Positions 45,707-55,315 of a stretch of 64,000 nt of DNA are shown here, in pieces. Under the pieces are notes generated by a model. That model was not told where the DNA came from and searched no databases. It saw nothing but the letters and a program-made list of their open reading frames with translations. The stretch spans positions 2,356,001-2,420,000 of the forward strand of contig NC_022600.1 of the NCBI RefSeq assembly GCF_000484535.1. Reading direction: 5' to 3'. A program made the translations under genes and the position numbers. The first letter of the stretch is position 1. Each line of letters begins with the position of its first letter. The DNA comes from Gloeobacter kilaueensis JS1 (GTDB taxonomy: Bacteria > Cyanobacteriota > Cyanobacteriia > Gloeobacterales > Gloeobacteraceae).

Positions 45707-46272
45707 TTTTCCTGGCCAAGAATTCGTTCTGCACTCAGATGTAAGTCCGCAAAAGTCGGCGAGATAATTGCCTGAGTGCTTTCAAACATGGTTTCCTCGT
45801 AGAGCCCTTCTACGAGAACCAGGACGCTCACCTTCTGTTCCAGTGGATCGATGATCCAGTACTCACCCACCCCGAAACCTGCATATTCCGAACGCTTGTA
45901 GCGGTAGTCGCGGGTGATCGATTCAGGACTCACCACTTCCACGACCAGCGGCGGTGGTGTTTGAAGCACAGCGGCAGTGTTTTCGATGTCCTCCAGCTGT
46001 TGGGCAGTAAGAATGCACAGGTCTGGAATACGCACCCGCCTTGCAGTGGTCTGGAGGCCCGTTCCGCTCTGCCGTACCTGCCAGTCCCTTTTGGAGCGAT
46101 CGATCTCAGCCTGCAAGCGAAACAGCAAAAATCTCAAGATGCGCTCGTGCCTGCCGGTGGCCGGAGTCATTGCCGCGAGGGCTCCATCAACCAGTTCATG
46201 GCGGTAGTCGGTGCCGTCGTCATAGTGCAGATACTCCTCGTAAGTGAGCAGACGACCGGTGGGAACCTCCAT
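45703..46272 (-). CDS. Uma2/DUF820 family restriction-endonuclease-like protein
   Basis: From ATG 46272, following AGGAAG, this gives 189 residues. The PD-(D/E)XK-like Uma2 fold is visible: LTYEEYLHYD at the start, PDLCIL with the catalytic Asp, and LVVEVVSPESITRDYRYKRSEYAGFGVGEYWIIDP with the Glu and Lys. Cyanobacteria carry many such genes of unknown purpose, often beside toxin-antitoxin loci as here. An in-frame ATG at 46287 adds five residues. Confidence 0.85.
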   Translation of the reverse strand: MEVPTGRLLTYEEYLHYDDGTDYRHELVDGALAAMTPATGRHERILRFLLFRLQAEIDRSKRDWQVRQSGTGLQTTARRVRIPDLCILTAQQLEDIENTAAVLQTPPPLVVEVVSPESITRDYRYKRSEYAGFGVGEYWIIDPLEQKVSVLVLVEGLYEETMFESTQAIISPTFADLHLSAERILGQEN

Positions 46273-46621
46273 ACTTCCTCTGAACACAGGTTGAGATCAC
46301 CATAGCCCTGCACACCTGCTCACGTCCACGAAGACCGGCAAATTTCGGGACGCGCCTACTGAGTGCCGCCCCACGGATCGAGGACAGACAAATTAGAGCT
46401 TTGATGGGGCTATCAGTACTTCGACGCTCTCGCTCCCCATACCAGCCAGGCAAACATGGAGCTAGCCGGAGATTGTACCGTTTGGACCTCCAGGAAAAAA
46501 TTGAACTGAAACCCGTTTTGATTCTAGAGCACCGCTCTCGCCAGCAGGCCATGCACTACGAGTGTTTCAGCAAAGCGCTGCTTACCTGCCTAAGTCTCAA
46601 AGTCCGGTTCGTAACCGAACA
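46273..46621. other. Intergenic region without supported gene
   Basis: Between the Uma2 gene and the esterase gene I see no coding sequence with family features. Short open frames on both strands are arginine-rich shadows without good starts. A small inverted repeat (GTTCG...CGAAC) lies near 46603. Confidence 0.5.
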
Positions 46622-47365
46622 CTACTTGAACTCATAATGTACATACTTTGGTGCATTAGAAAGTTGATGCTCCTTGAGGAAATTCCAGGCGTCCTGATTG
46701 ATCTGGTCGGCGATGGCATAGTAGTTGTGGTTGTGGTCCGGTATTTCCTTAAGTTCAATGGGAAAGCCACGTTTTTTTAGGACATCTCGGGTCGCCCGTA
46801 CAAATTCCATTGGAAAAAATTCATCGCGTGTTCCCACCTGAATAAAGATTGGAATCTTACGATCGGCGCTGTCGATGATTGAGTACTGTTGCGGCAAAAG
46901 AGCACCAGCACTAACTGCCGCTGCTGCGAAATATTCTGACTCATCCAGAGCCATAATCAGACCAAAAACGGCTCCAGCAGAATGGCCGAACAGGTACACG
47001 CGCTGCGGATCGATCGGGTAGCGTTTCTTGAGCGATTCGACGAGGTTGAAGAGAAATTCAGGCCCGTCTACCGGTGTGGTCCACCCCGCCCGATCGCTGG
47101 CATCCGGACCAACCAGAACAATGCCTTCCTTGCTAGCACAATCTCGCCATTTTTCTAAAAGCAGCCTGCCGTCCCGCCCGGAGCCATGCAGCATGACAAT
47201 CAGCGGGGCAGGAGCTTTGACATTATCAGGGACAAATGTGTAGTAAGTTCGGTCTCTGCCTTCAGAACTTATACTCTGTCTAGTGATTTCTGCAGCTGAT
47301 ACCGGAAAAGCAATGCATAAAAGTAAAGTGAAGCATAGAAGAAACCGTGCGATTGTTTTTGGCAT
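46622..47365 (-). CDS. Secreted alpha/beta-hydrolase (PHB depolymerase/feruloyl esterase-like)
   Basis: This 247-residue esterase has a signal peptide (LLCFTLLLCIAFPVSA). The alpha/beta-hydrolase core follows: an oxyanion-loop VMLHGSGRDG, the nucleophile GHSAG (Ser about 127), an Asp in VGTRDEFFP and the His of DHNHNYY near the end. The arrangement resembles the LpqC/poly(3-hydroxybutyrate) depolymerase-feruloyl esterase group, enzymes that cut exported esters. The true substrate is unknown. Slightly lower GC than the neighbours is noticeable. Confidence 0.85.
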   Translation of the reverse strand: MPKTIARFLLCFTLLLCIAFPVSAAEITRQSISSEGRDRTYYTFVPDNVKAPAPLIVMLHGSGRDGRLLLEKWRDCASKEGIVLVGPDASDRAGWTTPVDGPEFLFNLVESLKKRYPIDPQRVYLFGHSAGAVFGLIMALDESEYFAAAAVSAGALLPQQYSIIDSADRKIPIFIQVGTRDEFFPMEFVRATRDVLKKRGFPIELKEIPDHNHNYYAIADQINQDAWNFLKEHQLSNAPKYVHYEFK

Positions 47366-48212
47366 CTATAAAGCTCCAAAAGTGTCCAATCATTTGCTGC
47401 TGTTCACCTAAAAAACGTAATTGGAGAGGAGGATCAGAACACCTCCTCTCCAAAGCTAGGGAAGCGGTTGGGCTCAAGGTAGTACTTGGAAGATCACATC
47501 CCAAGCCCATCTGCCGACACTGTTTTCTGCTCCATCGAAAACCCTCGAGCGGTATCTAAACTGATTACCGTACTGATCGACTTTTCTGGACTCCTTGTAG
47601 TTCAAGCTGATCCGGCTGACATCCGAGCTGCTAAGTGGAAGCATCTCACTCGATTCAGAGATGCCATTGTGGTTGATGTCAGTCCACAGAAGCAATGACG
47701 AATAAATCTTGTCTGCTGCGGTTATGAAGCCGTCACTGTCACCACCATTTTCAGATTTGTCGTACTCCGCAAGTGCGGCAAAACCATTGGGTGAGCCTGA
47801 GTCAGGCTGAGGTGAGAAATTACCGAACAGCTCTGTTCCATCGTCAATGATGCCGTTTCCATTTCTATCTAGTACTAGAAATGCATCATCTGAGCCAACA
47901 ATTGGCCAAGCCGTGTGAACCTTTTTGCCGTTGCCAGCAAAGTCAAACCACACGCCCTCTTTTGCGCTAGTTAGCGCGAATCCGTTGTTGGCCATATCTA
48001 TCAGAAGCGGAGTGCAGCCAGTTGGACTTGGTATGCAACTACTACAATCCGTAATGATCCCTCCTTCTGGTGTGATCACATCAACACAGCCGCCTGAACC
48101 GCCTCCAGTTGGGAACTGGACATTTAAAGGTGGATCATTATCAACAGATATATTGAATGTACTATTTCCATTATAGCCGGTTGCAGAATCCAACTTGAAA
48201 TCATTTGGCGTA

Positions 48213-48220
48213 GTGTCTGG
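48213..48220. repeat. Target-site duplication (left copy)
   Basis: GTGTCTGG lies directly outside the left end of the IS66 element and is repeated exactly at 49718-49725. Eight bases is the duplication length expected for IS66. Confidence 0.93.
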
Positions 48221-48244
48221 GTAACTGTTCAGGTGCTGGTTTCC
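48221..48244 (+). repeat. IS66 terminal inverted repeat (left)
   Basis: The repeat starts GTAA and contains GTGCTGGT. It matches the inverted right end at 49694-49717 in 17 of 24 positions. Confidence 0.85.
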
Positions 48245-49662
48245 GGGATCAGTGACGGTTGAGCAAAACCCCCATGATAGGTTGCCTGCAACGCTCGCAC
48301 GAAAAACTCCATCGCCGAGCGGCCCTGCCGCCGACACGATTGGATCACACTCAACAAGTCCGCCGTCTGGGCATACCCTGCCTGCGACCGGCTTCCTCCC
48401 GACACTTTGCGCCGGGTCACAGCCAAGCGTAAGTTCCGCTCCGACAGATTGTTGTCCGGACGCACCGCCGGATTCGACAAAAACTGCCACCACTGCCCAG
48501 CGCGCTCCTGCAACGAGCGCAGCAGTTTGCTCCCTGCATAGGCTGCTTTCGGTTGCCAGGTGCGGATCGCCTGCTCCACCCGCACCCGAAACTGCTGCCC
48601 CCAACTTTGCCAACTCGCGCTGTCCCCGTCCTGCTGCCACTGCCGGTAGCGCTTGAACGCTTCGTCAATCAGCTCAATGAAGACCGCGCCGATGCCTGCT
48701 GGCTCGGCTGGATGGAGGGCGAGTTTTTTGAAATGCCGCCGCAGATGGGCCAGACACTTTTGCTGCGCCTGCACCTGATAGCCGTTGTAGGCACTGAAGT
48801 CATCACTGACGAGGGTGCCACAAAAGCGCTCGCCCAACCGACCACGCAGTTCCAAACGCGAGCGCGTCTGCCCGGCATGAAATAGACTCAGCCGCTCGCT
48901 GCCAAAGTGCCACAACCACTCTTTACACCCAGCCACCGGCCAGGGCGTCTCATCCACATACACCACCGCCTCAGTGGCCAGATGCTGCCAGGCCGCCTGC
49001 ACACTGGCAGCGACCGCCAGGGCCGTGCGCTCCTTGACTGCCGCCAGCGTCCCCACCGCAGGCCGCCAGCCGCACAAGCTCTCGACGAATTCGGCTTGTT
49101 TGTCCAGACTGAGATGGCCGTAGTGGCCCAACCAACTCAGCACCGCCATGAGCGTGGCATCCAGCTCAAAGTGACCGACCAGACGGCTGGGCCACTTTGG
49201 GGTGTGGGTGCTCCGGCAGTGCGTACAGCATCCAGTCGGGCGGCGAAACTCGACGATTTCGAGAGGCCGCTCGGCAAAACAGGCCACCTGCCGCGCTTCG
49301 ACGCTCAGGGTCTGCCACTGCCTCCCGCCGCACTGGGGACACTCCCCCAGCGAGACCGCTTCCAAACGGTCTGGGGTGCCGAAGCCTTTGCGGGTTTTGC
49401 CCTGATGGCCGGGCTGAGCACCCGGTTTTCTTTTCGGAACCTTGGGTTCTCCTTCGGGCTTGGGTTTGGGTGATTCGGGCTTTGTGAGGAGGTCTGCGGA
49501 GGGGGGACGGCTTGAGGTGGTGCTGTCGGTGGCCAGACGGGTTTGCAACTGTTCAACGATGCCCCCCAGGCGGGTAATGTACTCCAGCAACAAGTCAATC
49601 GCCTGCGGCTGGGGCATCTGCAATAACTCGTCACGGCTGGGCAGGGGTGGTAACGCACTCAT
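48229..49662 (-). CDS. IS66-family transposase
   Basis: The 477-residue transposase is full-length. It has an N-terminal coiled-coil region with the SRPPSADLL segment, a zinc-finger part with CPQCGG and CTHCRS, and a DDE core. The core includes [22 protein letters not shown] and the closing [22 protein letters not shown] that provides the Glu and the IS66-type C-terminus. The stop lies only eight bases from the left end of the element. All expected catalytic motifs are intact, so the element may still be able to move. Confidence 0.95.
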   Translation of the reverse strand: MSALPPLPSRDELLQMPQPQAIDLLLEYITRLGGIVEQLQTRLATDSTTSSRPPSADLLTKPESPKPKPEGEPKVPKRKPGAQPGHQGKTRKGFGTPDRLEAVSLGECPQCGGRQWQTLSVEARQVACFAERPLEIVEFRRPTGCCTHCRSTHTPKWPSRLVGHFELDATLMAVLSWLGHYGHLSLDKQAEFVESLCGWRPAVGTLAAVKERTALAVAASVQAAWQHLATEAVVYVDETPWPVAGCKEWLWHFGSERLSLFHAGQTRSRLELRGRLGERFCGTLVSDDFSAYNGYQVQAQQKCLAHLRRHFKKLALHPAEPAGIGAVFIELIDEAFKRYRQWQQDGDSASWQSWGQQFRVRVEQAIRTWQPKAAYAGSKLLRSLQERAGQWWQFLSNPAVRPDNNLSERNLRLAVTRRKVSGGSRSQAGYAQTADLLSVIQSCRRQGRSAMEFFVRALQATYHGGFAQPSLIPETST

Positions 49663-49693
49663 ACCGAAAGCGTACAGTCTGTTATCGCTCCGT

Positions 49694-49717
49694 CAAGACC
49701 AGCACGTGAATGCTTAC
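49694..49717 (-). repeat. IS66 terminal inverted repeat (right)
   Basis: This end reads inward from GTAAGC at 49717 and matches the left repeat, including the GTGCTGGT core. Confidence 0.85.
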
Positions 49718-49725
49718 GTGTCTGG
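49718..49725. repeat. Target-site duplication (right copy)
   Basis: GTGTCTGG here is identical to 48213-48220. Confidence 0.93.
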
Positions 49726-50309
49726 ACCATCTGCTGCTAGGCTCACGCCGTCTAGAACTAAAAACGATATTTCAGCAACTTGCACTGGCCCGATTGGCTG
49801 AGATGCAAAGGCGTAAGAAAAATTTGGAGAACCATTATTTGCGTTTATAGCTAACTCTTTCGGGTCGTATGAAATCTTGAAGTCTAGTTTGGTTATGGCT
49901 TCTCCACTGCTAGGTTCATAAACTACTCTAATTGTTACATGCTGGCCAGGACTTGCTTCAATCAAGCTTTGCTGATAGTAAAGTCTCCCTGCCTATGCTG
50001 AGGCTTTAGATAGGCATGAGAGGCAAAAAAATAAAGTAAAAGTATGAATGGAGATACAGAGAGGATTTCTGATTACTTTTAAGATGCTCATCTGCTTATT
50101 GCTCCGCTGCTAAGGAATGTGAGATTTTAGTTCAACTCTTCAGTTCTGTGTCTGTCAGCACAAACTGGTGAATATCGCTTATTCAAATTGGAGAAGGGCT
50201 TTGACTGCCTTTCAAAGAACATACTTCCATGTTTGTGTCTTCTGACTTTAGCTACATGATGGTGACTGACGTTATGATGCTAATTTAGCATCATCCTACT
50301 TACATATGG

Positions 50310-50885
50310 TTATTGACAAGATTCCTGTCTGTACCTAACAGGATAAGGAGTATCACTATCAGGAATGCAACCACCTTCTTGCAGAACTTTTAGTGTTTGA
50401 ATTGCTTCTGAGCGAATTACAGGATCGCTCGAGTGGGTCAGCATTTTTACTGCTGAAATCGCCTTGCGTGCCGGTAAACCAATATTTCCAAGCGCAGAGA
50501 GTGCGTTTGCACGAACACTAGTATCTTCATTCTTCAAAGCGGCAGCGCTGAGTGCATCAACAGCATTATCCGGTGCTTGCGCTGCGAAAAATCCCATGGC
50601 AAGTGCGGCATTCGCTCGGACAAGTGAATCAGGATCGGTATCCAAAGTCTTGATAAGAGCATCCACTGCCTCCTGATTTATTGGTCGGATACTTCCCAAC
50701 CATGACACTGCAGCGATGCGGCTAGAGGGCTCACTCTTACGAAGATTTTGAAGTGAAGGTTCAAGCATTTCTGTCGTTGCTTCTTGAGCGTAGCTCTTCT
50801 TCACCTCAATAGTTGCCGCGCTCAAACAGAGCGATGTAGTAAGGAGTGCCAGAAGCAAACCGTGCCAATTACGCTTGCCATTCAT
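50310..50885 (-). CDS. Secreted HEAT-repeat protein
   Basis: This 191-residue protein has a signal peptide (LLLALLTTSLCLSAAT) and three or four HEAT/PBS-lyase-like repeats (RIAAVSWLGSI, VRANAALAMGFFA, VRANALSALGNIG, IRSEAIQTLKVL). Such repeats make a protein-binding superhelix. The C-terminal tail (GGCIPDSDTPYPVRYRQESCQ) has two cysteines that may pair. Its GC content is lower than that of the surrounding genes and, together with the IS-bearing pseudogene next door, suggests a locally foreign or fast-changing segment. Confidence 0.78.
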   Translation of the reverse strand: MNGKRNWHGLLLALLTTSLCLSAATIEVKKSYAQEATTEMLEPSLQNLRKSEPSSRIAAVSWLGSIRPINQEAVDALIKTLDTDPDSLVRANAALAMGFFAAQAPDNAVDALSAAALKNEDTSVRANALSALGNIGLPARKAISAVKMLTHSSDPVIRSEAIQTLKVLQEGGCIPDSDTPYPVRYRQESCQ

Positions 50886-51111
50886 AAATTTATTACTCTC
50901 ACAATTTATGGGAACAGCTTATTTCTGGAAAGTTGCCTTGTCAATGCCACAAAAGAAAATTCACAAGAATTGAGGGTACAAGATAGGAGATCTAAATACT
51001 CAACACTGGTTGAGCGCCAAGAAATACTCACCCTGGCTGCAGTAATCAGCTACTGCTTCCCAACGAAGTTGGTGTTCCAGCAAACCTGCACCGCGTTCCA
51101 ACTTGATGTGC

Positions 51112-52311
51112 TTAAACCTCGGGCGGTTCGACCCAGCGACCGTCGGCTTTGATCAGATTGATGAGTTCGGCGACGCCCTCGCTTTCGGGCACTTTTTTGA
51201 TCTCCTCGCGGCCCCGGTAGAGGGCAATAATCCCCGGTGTGCGACCGACGTAGCCGTAGTCGGCGTCGGCCATCTCGCCAGGACCGTTGACGATGCAGCC
51301 CATGACGGCGATGTTGAGGCCGGTGAGGTGCTTTGTTGCTTCGCGGACGCGGTGGAGAACGGTTTCGAGGTTAAAGAGCGTGCGCCCACAGCTCGGGCAG
51401 GCGACGTACTCGACCATCGTCCGCCGCAGGCCGAGAGCCTGCAGGATGCCATAGCAGACCGGAATTTCTTTGATTGGATCTTCGGTGAGCGAGACGCGGA
51501 TCGTGTCGCCGATGCCGTCGGCCAGCAAGGTGGCGATCCCGGCGGTGGACTTGATGCGTCCGTATTCGCCGTCGCCCGCTTCGGTGACGCCCAGGTGAAA
51601 GGGGTAGTTGAGGCCGCGCTCGTCGAGCATCTTTGCAGCGAGGCGGTAGGCAGCGATCATCACCGGCACCCGCGAGGCTTTAAGCGAGACCACCAGATTG
51701 TGAAAGTGCATCTGCTCGCAGATTTCGAGAAACTCGATCGCCGATTGGACCATGCCCTCGGGGGTGTCGCCGTATAGATAGAGCATCCGCTCCGAGAGCG
51801 AACCGTGGTTGACGCCGATGCGCATCGCCTTGTCCTGCTCGCCCAGGACATCAATCAAAGGTTTGAGATCTTCGCGGATCTGAGCTTTTGCCCGCTCGAT
51901 GTCTTGAGGGGTGTAGTCGCCCAACCGGGCGCGGCGGAAGATAAAAAGCCCCGGATTGATGCGCACTTTATCGACGTGGCGGGCCACCTCCAGGGCGATC
52001 GGTCCGCCGTCGTGGTGTACGTCCGCTACCAGAGGTACCGGCTGGTAGGTGTCTTCGAGGCTCTTGCGGATGCGCTCCAGGGCGCGGGCGTGGGCGATGC
52101 TCGGCACGGTGACGCGCACCAGTTCGCAACCGGCCCGGTGCAGGTTGGCGATGGCTGTGACCGCCGCCGCCGTATCGAGGGTGTCCTCGTTGATCATCGA
52201 TTGAACGACGACGGGGGCGTTGCCGCCGATCGTGACGGTACCGACTCGCACCGCTCGGGTGCGGCGGCGGGGAGCAAGCAGGGCGGGAGCGGTCGAATCG
52301 AGCGTCTGCAT
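51112..52311 (-). CDS. ispG: 4-hydroxy-3-methylbut-2-enyl diphosphate synthase
   Basis: This 399-residue enzyme (GcpE) converts MEcPP to HMBPP in the plastid-type isoprenoid pathway. The TIM-barrel N-terminal domain opens [22 protein letters not shown]. The [4Fe-4S] domain has CPSCGRTLF and the third ligand in [19 protein letters not shown]. It uses electrons from ferredoxin, whose gene stands divergently 158 bases away. No other MEP-pathway genes are in the window. Confidence 0.97.
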   Translation of the reverse strand: MQTLDSTAPALLAPRRRTRAVRVGTVTIGGNAPVVVQSMINEDTLDTAAAVTAIANLHRAGCELVRVTVPSIAHARALERIRKSLEDTYQPVPLVADVHHDGGPIALEVARHVDKVRINPGLFIFRRARLGDYTPQDIERAKAQIREDLKPLIDVLGEQDKAMRIGVNHGSLSERMLYLYGDTPEGMVQSAIEFLEICEQMHFHNLVVSLKASRVPVMIAAYRLAAKMLDERGLNYPFHLGVTEAGDGEYGRIKSTAGIATLLADGIGDTIRVSLTEDPIKEIPVCYGILQALGLRRTMVEYVACPSCGRTLFNLETVLHRVREATKHLTGLNIAVMGCIVNGPGEMADADYGYVGRTPGIIALYRGREEIKKVPESEGVAELINLIKADGRWVEPPEV

Positions 52312-52442
52312 CGGTTTGCTGGCGATTACTTTCTTTTAGATTGACACGAAATCTCGCCGCAATCAGGTGAGGAAAAATACCTAGCTCAATCTCGCCAATC
52401 CCTGAAGGGCATGTGGTACCTTGAAAAGTTGTGGCTTCTTAG

Positions 52443-52763
<321 letters not shown>

Positions 52764-52779
52764 GGCTTTACGACGACCT

Positions 52780-52801
52780 GCAGGGGAGTCGTCTCCCCTG
52801 C
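52780..52801. terminator. Hairpin between ferredoxin and YtxH genes
   Basis: GCAGGGGAG pairs perfectly with CTCCCCTGC around a TCGT loop, 16 bases after the ferredoxin stop and just before the convergent YtxH stop. There is no T-run; it probably ends or protects both messages. Confidence 0.7.
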
Positions 52802-52811
52802 GGCAGCATCT

Positions 52812-53153
52812 TCAGGCATTTTCGGGGGCGGGCGGCACGGTGCCCTGCCCATTTTTTTCTTGGCTCAGGGAAACTCCGTCGTTCGGGGCACTCGCCCGGC
52901 TTGTCTCGATCGCCTCGTTGAGCCTGGCGATCGTCTCATCGAGACTCTGACGGGCAGATTCGACGAGCTTATCGATGCGCTCCTGGGCGTTTTCGCTCAC
53001 CTCCCCGGCAGTGCCTGGCAGAGCATCGAGCGAGCGCTTGAGCAGTTGGCGCGTCTGTTCGCCGGAACGGGGAGCGAGCAGCAAGCCGAGCACGCTGCCC
53101 ACCGCCGTCCCCAGGAGCAATCCCCCAACAAATGCACCGGCACCTCTGGCCAT
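52812..53153 (-). CDS. YtxH-domain membrane protein
   Basis: This 113-residue protein starts at ATG 53153 behind GGGAGGGG. Its glycine-rich membrane span (GAFVGGLLLGTAVGSVLGLLLAPRSGEQTRQ) is the YtxH signature; a coiled coil (QERIDKLVESARQSLDETIARLNE) and a disordered tail follow. YtxH proteins are small stress-linked membrane proteins of unclear role. Orientation after acsF with a 45-base gap suggests read-through from that gene. Confidence 0.88.
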   Translation of the reverse strand: MARGAGAFVGGLLLGTAVGSVLGLLLAPRSGEQTRQLLKRSLDALPGTAGEVSENAQERIDKLVESARQSLDETIARLNEAIETSRASAPNDGVSLSQEKNGQGTVPPAPENA

Positions 53154-53198
53154 GGTTGCCCCTCCCTCGATTGTGAAAAACAGCAACGGCTGCTGGTT

Positions 53199-54245
53199 CT
53201 AGCGTACTGTCTGGGGAGCGGGTGCTGCCAAGGGTTTGAGCAAGAACAACTGCACAATTGCAGCGATGAGGCCGAGGTAGATCGGTAGCTTTGCCAGGCG
53301 GCTTTTCGCTTTTAAAGCCTCCAGCTGCAGGTTGTAGTCGGCACAGCGATCGAGCAGGGCTAAAAAGCGCGGGTTGTCGAGATCGAGGATGATCGGAAAG
53401 ACTTTGCCGCTGTCGAGGTTGGTCTTGCGCAGCACATCCATCGCGTAGTGCGAAGCGTCGAGGCCCAGGGCAGCGTAGAGGTTGTGTGGCTTGCGGTCGT
53501 TGAGGTACATCGTCAGGCAAAACGACAGCAAGAAAAAGCGTATCCACAGCCGGTTGATCGTGCCCTGCAACAGATGCGGCTGGCTTTTGAGCACCAGGCC
53601 AAAAAAGTCGCCGTGGCGGTTCTCGTCCTGGCACCAGTTTTTGAAGTAGCGAAAAAGCGGGTGGATGCGGTTTTGAGGCTGGGTCTCCAGATGCCGAAAG
53701 ATGGCGATGTAGCGCCAGTAGCCAATTTTTTCAGATAAGTAGGTGGCGTAGAAGATGAACTTGGGTTTGAAGAAGGTGTACTGGCGCTGGCGGGCCAGAT
53801 AGGGCAGATCGAGGGCGAGATCGAGGTCGGCCAGCGACTTGTTGAGAAAACCGGCGTGGCGGGCCTCGTCGCGGGACATGCACTTGAAGCACTCGGCCAG
53901 CAGCGGGTTGCTGTCTTTGAGGCGGCGGGAAATTTCTTTGTAGAGCAAAAAGCCCGAAAATTCGGAAGTACAGGAGCGCTCAAGAAACTCGACCATCAGA
54001 TCGCGCCAGCGCGGATCGAGGGCAGCGGCTTCGGCCTCGAAGCTGCCGTCGGCGGGCCGCTCGAAGTGCTTGCGGTTGTAATCGACTCGAAATTCAGCGA
54101 GCATCGCCTCGAAGTCGGCCCGCATGGGGGAGATGTCAAGTCTGGCCATCGCCTCGAAGTCGGTGGTGTAAAAGCGGGGCGTCAGCAGTGTCTCTTTTTT
54201 TTGGAGCGGCGCTTCGCTCTTTGCCTCGCGCAGGGCGTCTACCAT
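53199..54245 (-). CDS. acsF: Mg-protoporphyrin IX monomethyl ester (oxidative) cyclase
   Basis: The product is 348 residues and matches the aerobic cyclase AcsF (ChlA/CHL27). This diiron oxygenase forms the fifth ring of chlorophyll with O2 and NADPH. The diiron ligands are in the ferritin-like helices: [28 protein letters not shown], and [15 protein letters not shown]-terminal hydrophobic segment ([15 protein letters not shown]) may attach it to the membrane. It acts after ChlH in the same pathway, but the genes are 45 kb apart. Confidence 0.96.
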   Translation of the reverse strand: MVDALREAKSEAPLQKKETLLTPRFYTTDFEAMARLDISPMRADFEAMLAEFRVDYNRKHFERPADGSFEAEAAALDPRWRDLMVEFLERSCTSEFSGFLLYKEISRRLKDSNPLLAECFKCMSRDEARHAGFLNKSLADLDLALDLPYLARQRQYTFFKPKFIFYATYLSEKIGYWRYIAIFRHLETQPQNRIHPLFRYFKNWCQDENRHGDFFGLVLKSQPHLLQGTINRLWIRFFLLSFCLTMYLNDRKPHNLYAALGLDASHYAMDVLRKTNLDSGKVFPIILDLDNPRFLALLDRCADYNLQLEALKAKSRLAKLPIYLGLIAAIVQLFLLKPLAAPAPQTVR

Positions 54246-54386
54246 AGCAGCCAGTTTTATCGAAGATCACGGTGCTAATCAGTCTACCAGCAGCGGCGCT
54301 GCTTTCTTGATGGCCGTGACAGAACGTAAGTGATAGGTCGGCCACAATAGAAAAAAGACGGCGTGAGCGCCGCAGGTGGTATCGGT

Positions 54387-54527
54387 ATGCGTGGCAATTT
54401 GATCTTCGCTGCAGTGTTGTTGGTGTTTTTGTTTGCACTGGTGCTGGTCAGCTCGCGGGCCTTTTTGCCGGCGGATATGAAGGCACCAGCGCGCATGGAT
54501 GCTCCTGCTGCCGGCAGTGGGCCGTGA
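54387..54527 (+). CDS. Very small single-span membrane protein
   Basis: This 46-residue frame has ATG 54387 seven bases after AGGTGG. It is almost entirely one membrane helix (LIFAAVLLVFLFALVLVSS) with a short Ala/Pro-rich tail. Its TGA overlaps the GTG start of the acetyltransferase gene (GTGA), so the two are translationally coupled. Function unknown; the overlap and ribosome-binding site support reality. Confidence 0.6.
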   Translation: MRGNLIFAAVLLVFLFALVLVSSRAFLPADMKAPARMDAPAAGSGP

Positions 54528-54982
54528 AGGGGCTGCCGGAGGGCTATCACCTGCGCGGCGGCAAAGCCCAGGACCGGCGGCTGTTGCGCCGCTTTTTGCT
54601 CGCACTTTTTGCGGAGCAGTGGCCGGGGCAGACTGCTGCCCGGAGCGTCGATGGCCTGCTCGCCCGCGTGTTCGACCTGCGCCTCACGCCGCTGTGGTGG
54701 GTGATGCAGGGCAGCGAGGCGATCGGCTGTCTGTGGCTGGGGCGGGCCTGGGACCAGTTCAGCGGTACTCAGAATAGCTACATCCACCTTCTTTATGTGC
54801 AGCCGGAGCACCGCCGCCGGGGGATCGGTCGCTTTTTAATTGAATGGGCCAGCGAGATTGCCCGCGATCAAGGCGATAGCCAGCTTACGCTCCAGTCTCT
54901 CCCTGAGAACACCCCTGCCCTCTCGCTTTATAGGGCGATGGGCTTTCAGACGCGGGCCCTGTTTTTAACTAAGACGCTGTGA
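54524..54982 (+). CDS. GNAT-family N-acetyltransferase
   Basis: This 152-residue protein has the GNAT core: strand 4 with YIHLLYVQPEHRRRGIGRFLIEWA, which contains the acetyl-CoA-binding RRRGIG, and a later LTLQSLPENTPALSLYRAMGFQTR typical of motif B. The acetyl-group acceptor is unknown. It starts at GTG overlapping the small membrane protein's stop and ends one base before a minus-strand small gene. Confidence 0.88.
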   Translation: MKGLPEGYHLRGGKAQDRRLLRRFLLALFAEQWPGQTAARSVDGLLARVFDLRLTPLWWVMQGSEAIGCLWLGRAWDQFSGTQNSYIHLLYVQPEHRRRGIGRFLIEWASEIARDQGDSQLTLQSLPENTPALSLYRAMGFQTRALFLTKTL

Positions 54983-55144
54983 TTAAAAATCGAGCAGATT
55001 GAACAGGGAACCTACGACCTCCCAGGCGTGCATCCCGACGACCAGGTCGATGCCGAGGGCACTTTTGATAGTGTACAGCAGCATCGCAAAACAGAGGCAG
55101 GCCAGCACAAGGTCAAGAAGACCCGAGGAGGAAGAAGATTTCAC
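54983..55144 (-). CDS. Very small membrane protein, 53 residues
   Basis: Read from GTG 55144, the frame gives a serine-rich start, one membrane span (GLLDLVLACLCFAMLLYTI) and an amphipathic C-terminal half (GMHAWEVVGSLFNLLDF). The composition and the TAA placed right against the end of the acetyltransferase gene look like a real gene. The ribosome-binding site is weak. It is too short for standard ORF cut-offs and I recognise no family. Confidence 0.5.
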   Translation of the reverse strand: MKSSSSSGLLDLVLACLCFAMLLYTIKSALGIDLVVGMHAWEVVGSLFNLLDF

Positions 55145-55315
55145 CGGTACAACTCGTCAGGTGTTGATATCTTTAGTTTCGCGCCGGCTGCCCCAACCAA
55201 GATGAAGGAAGTGTAAGGGCCATATCAATTTTGTGTGTGGTTTGGCTTCGGAGGCTGCCGCTTCCAGTTGCAGCGGGGCAATCTACGATAGAAAAGTTGA
55301 TCTGCGGTATTGTTT

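Larger units (their letters stand above)
48221..49717 (-). mobile_element. IS66-family insertion sequence, complete
   Basis: The 1497-bp element has terminal inverted repeats starting GTAA at both ends, 17 of 24 bases matching, and a single transposase gene that fills it. An exact 8-bp duplication flanks it. It carries no tnpA/tnpB accessory genes, as in the single-ORF branch of the family. The matching duplications and intact transposase suggest a recent insertion. Confidence 0.93.
47474..50091 (-). pseudogene. Secreted calcium-binding-type protein, broken by IS66 and an amber codon
   Basis: Read from ATG 50091, the frame gives a complete signal peptide (about 32 residues ending KASA), then an in-frame TAG at 49995-49993, then an open frame to 49718. 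The IS66 element interrupts it there. On the other side the same frame continues from the target duplication to the stop at 47474. Removing the element and one duplication copy joins ...ADGPDT to TPNDFK... without a frame change. The mature part has a cohesin-like N-terminal segment (TIRVVYEP...LDFKISYDP) and EF-hand/dockerin-like repeats ([32 protein letters not shown]). It is now doubly inactive. Confidence 0.85.

Noticed and set aside
46401-46637. 78-codon plus-strand frame between the Uma2 and esterase genes
   Set aside because: Arginine-rich, no start signal, no family features.
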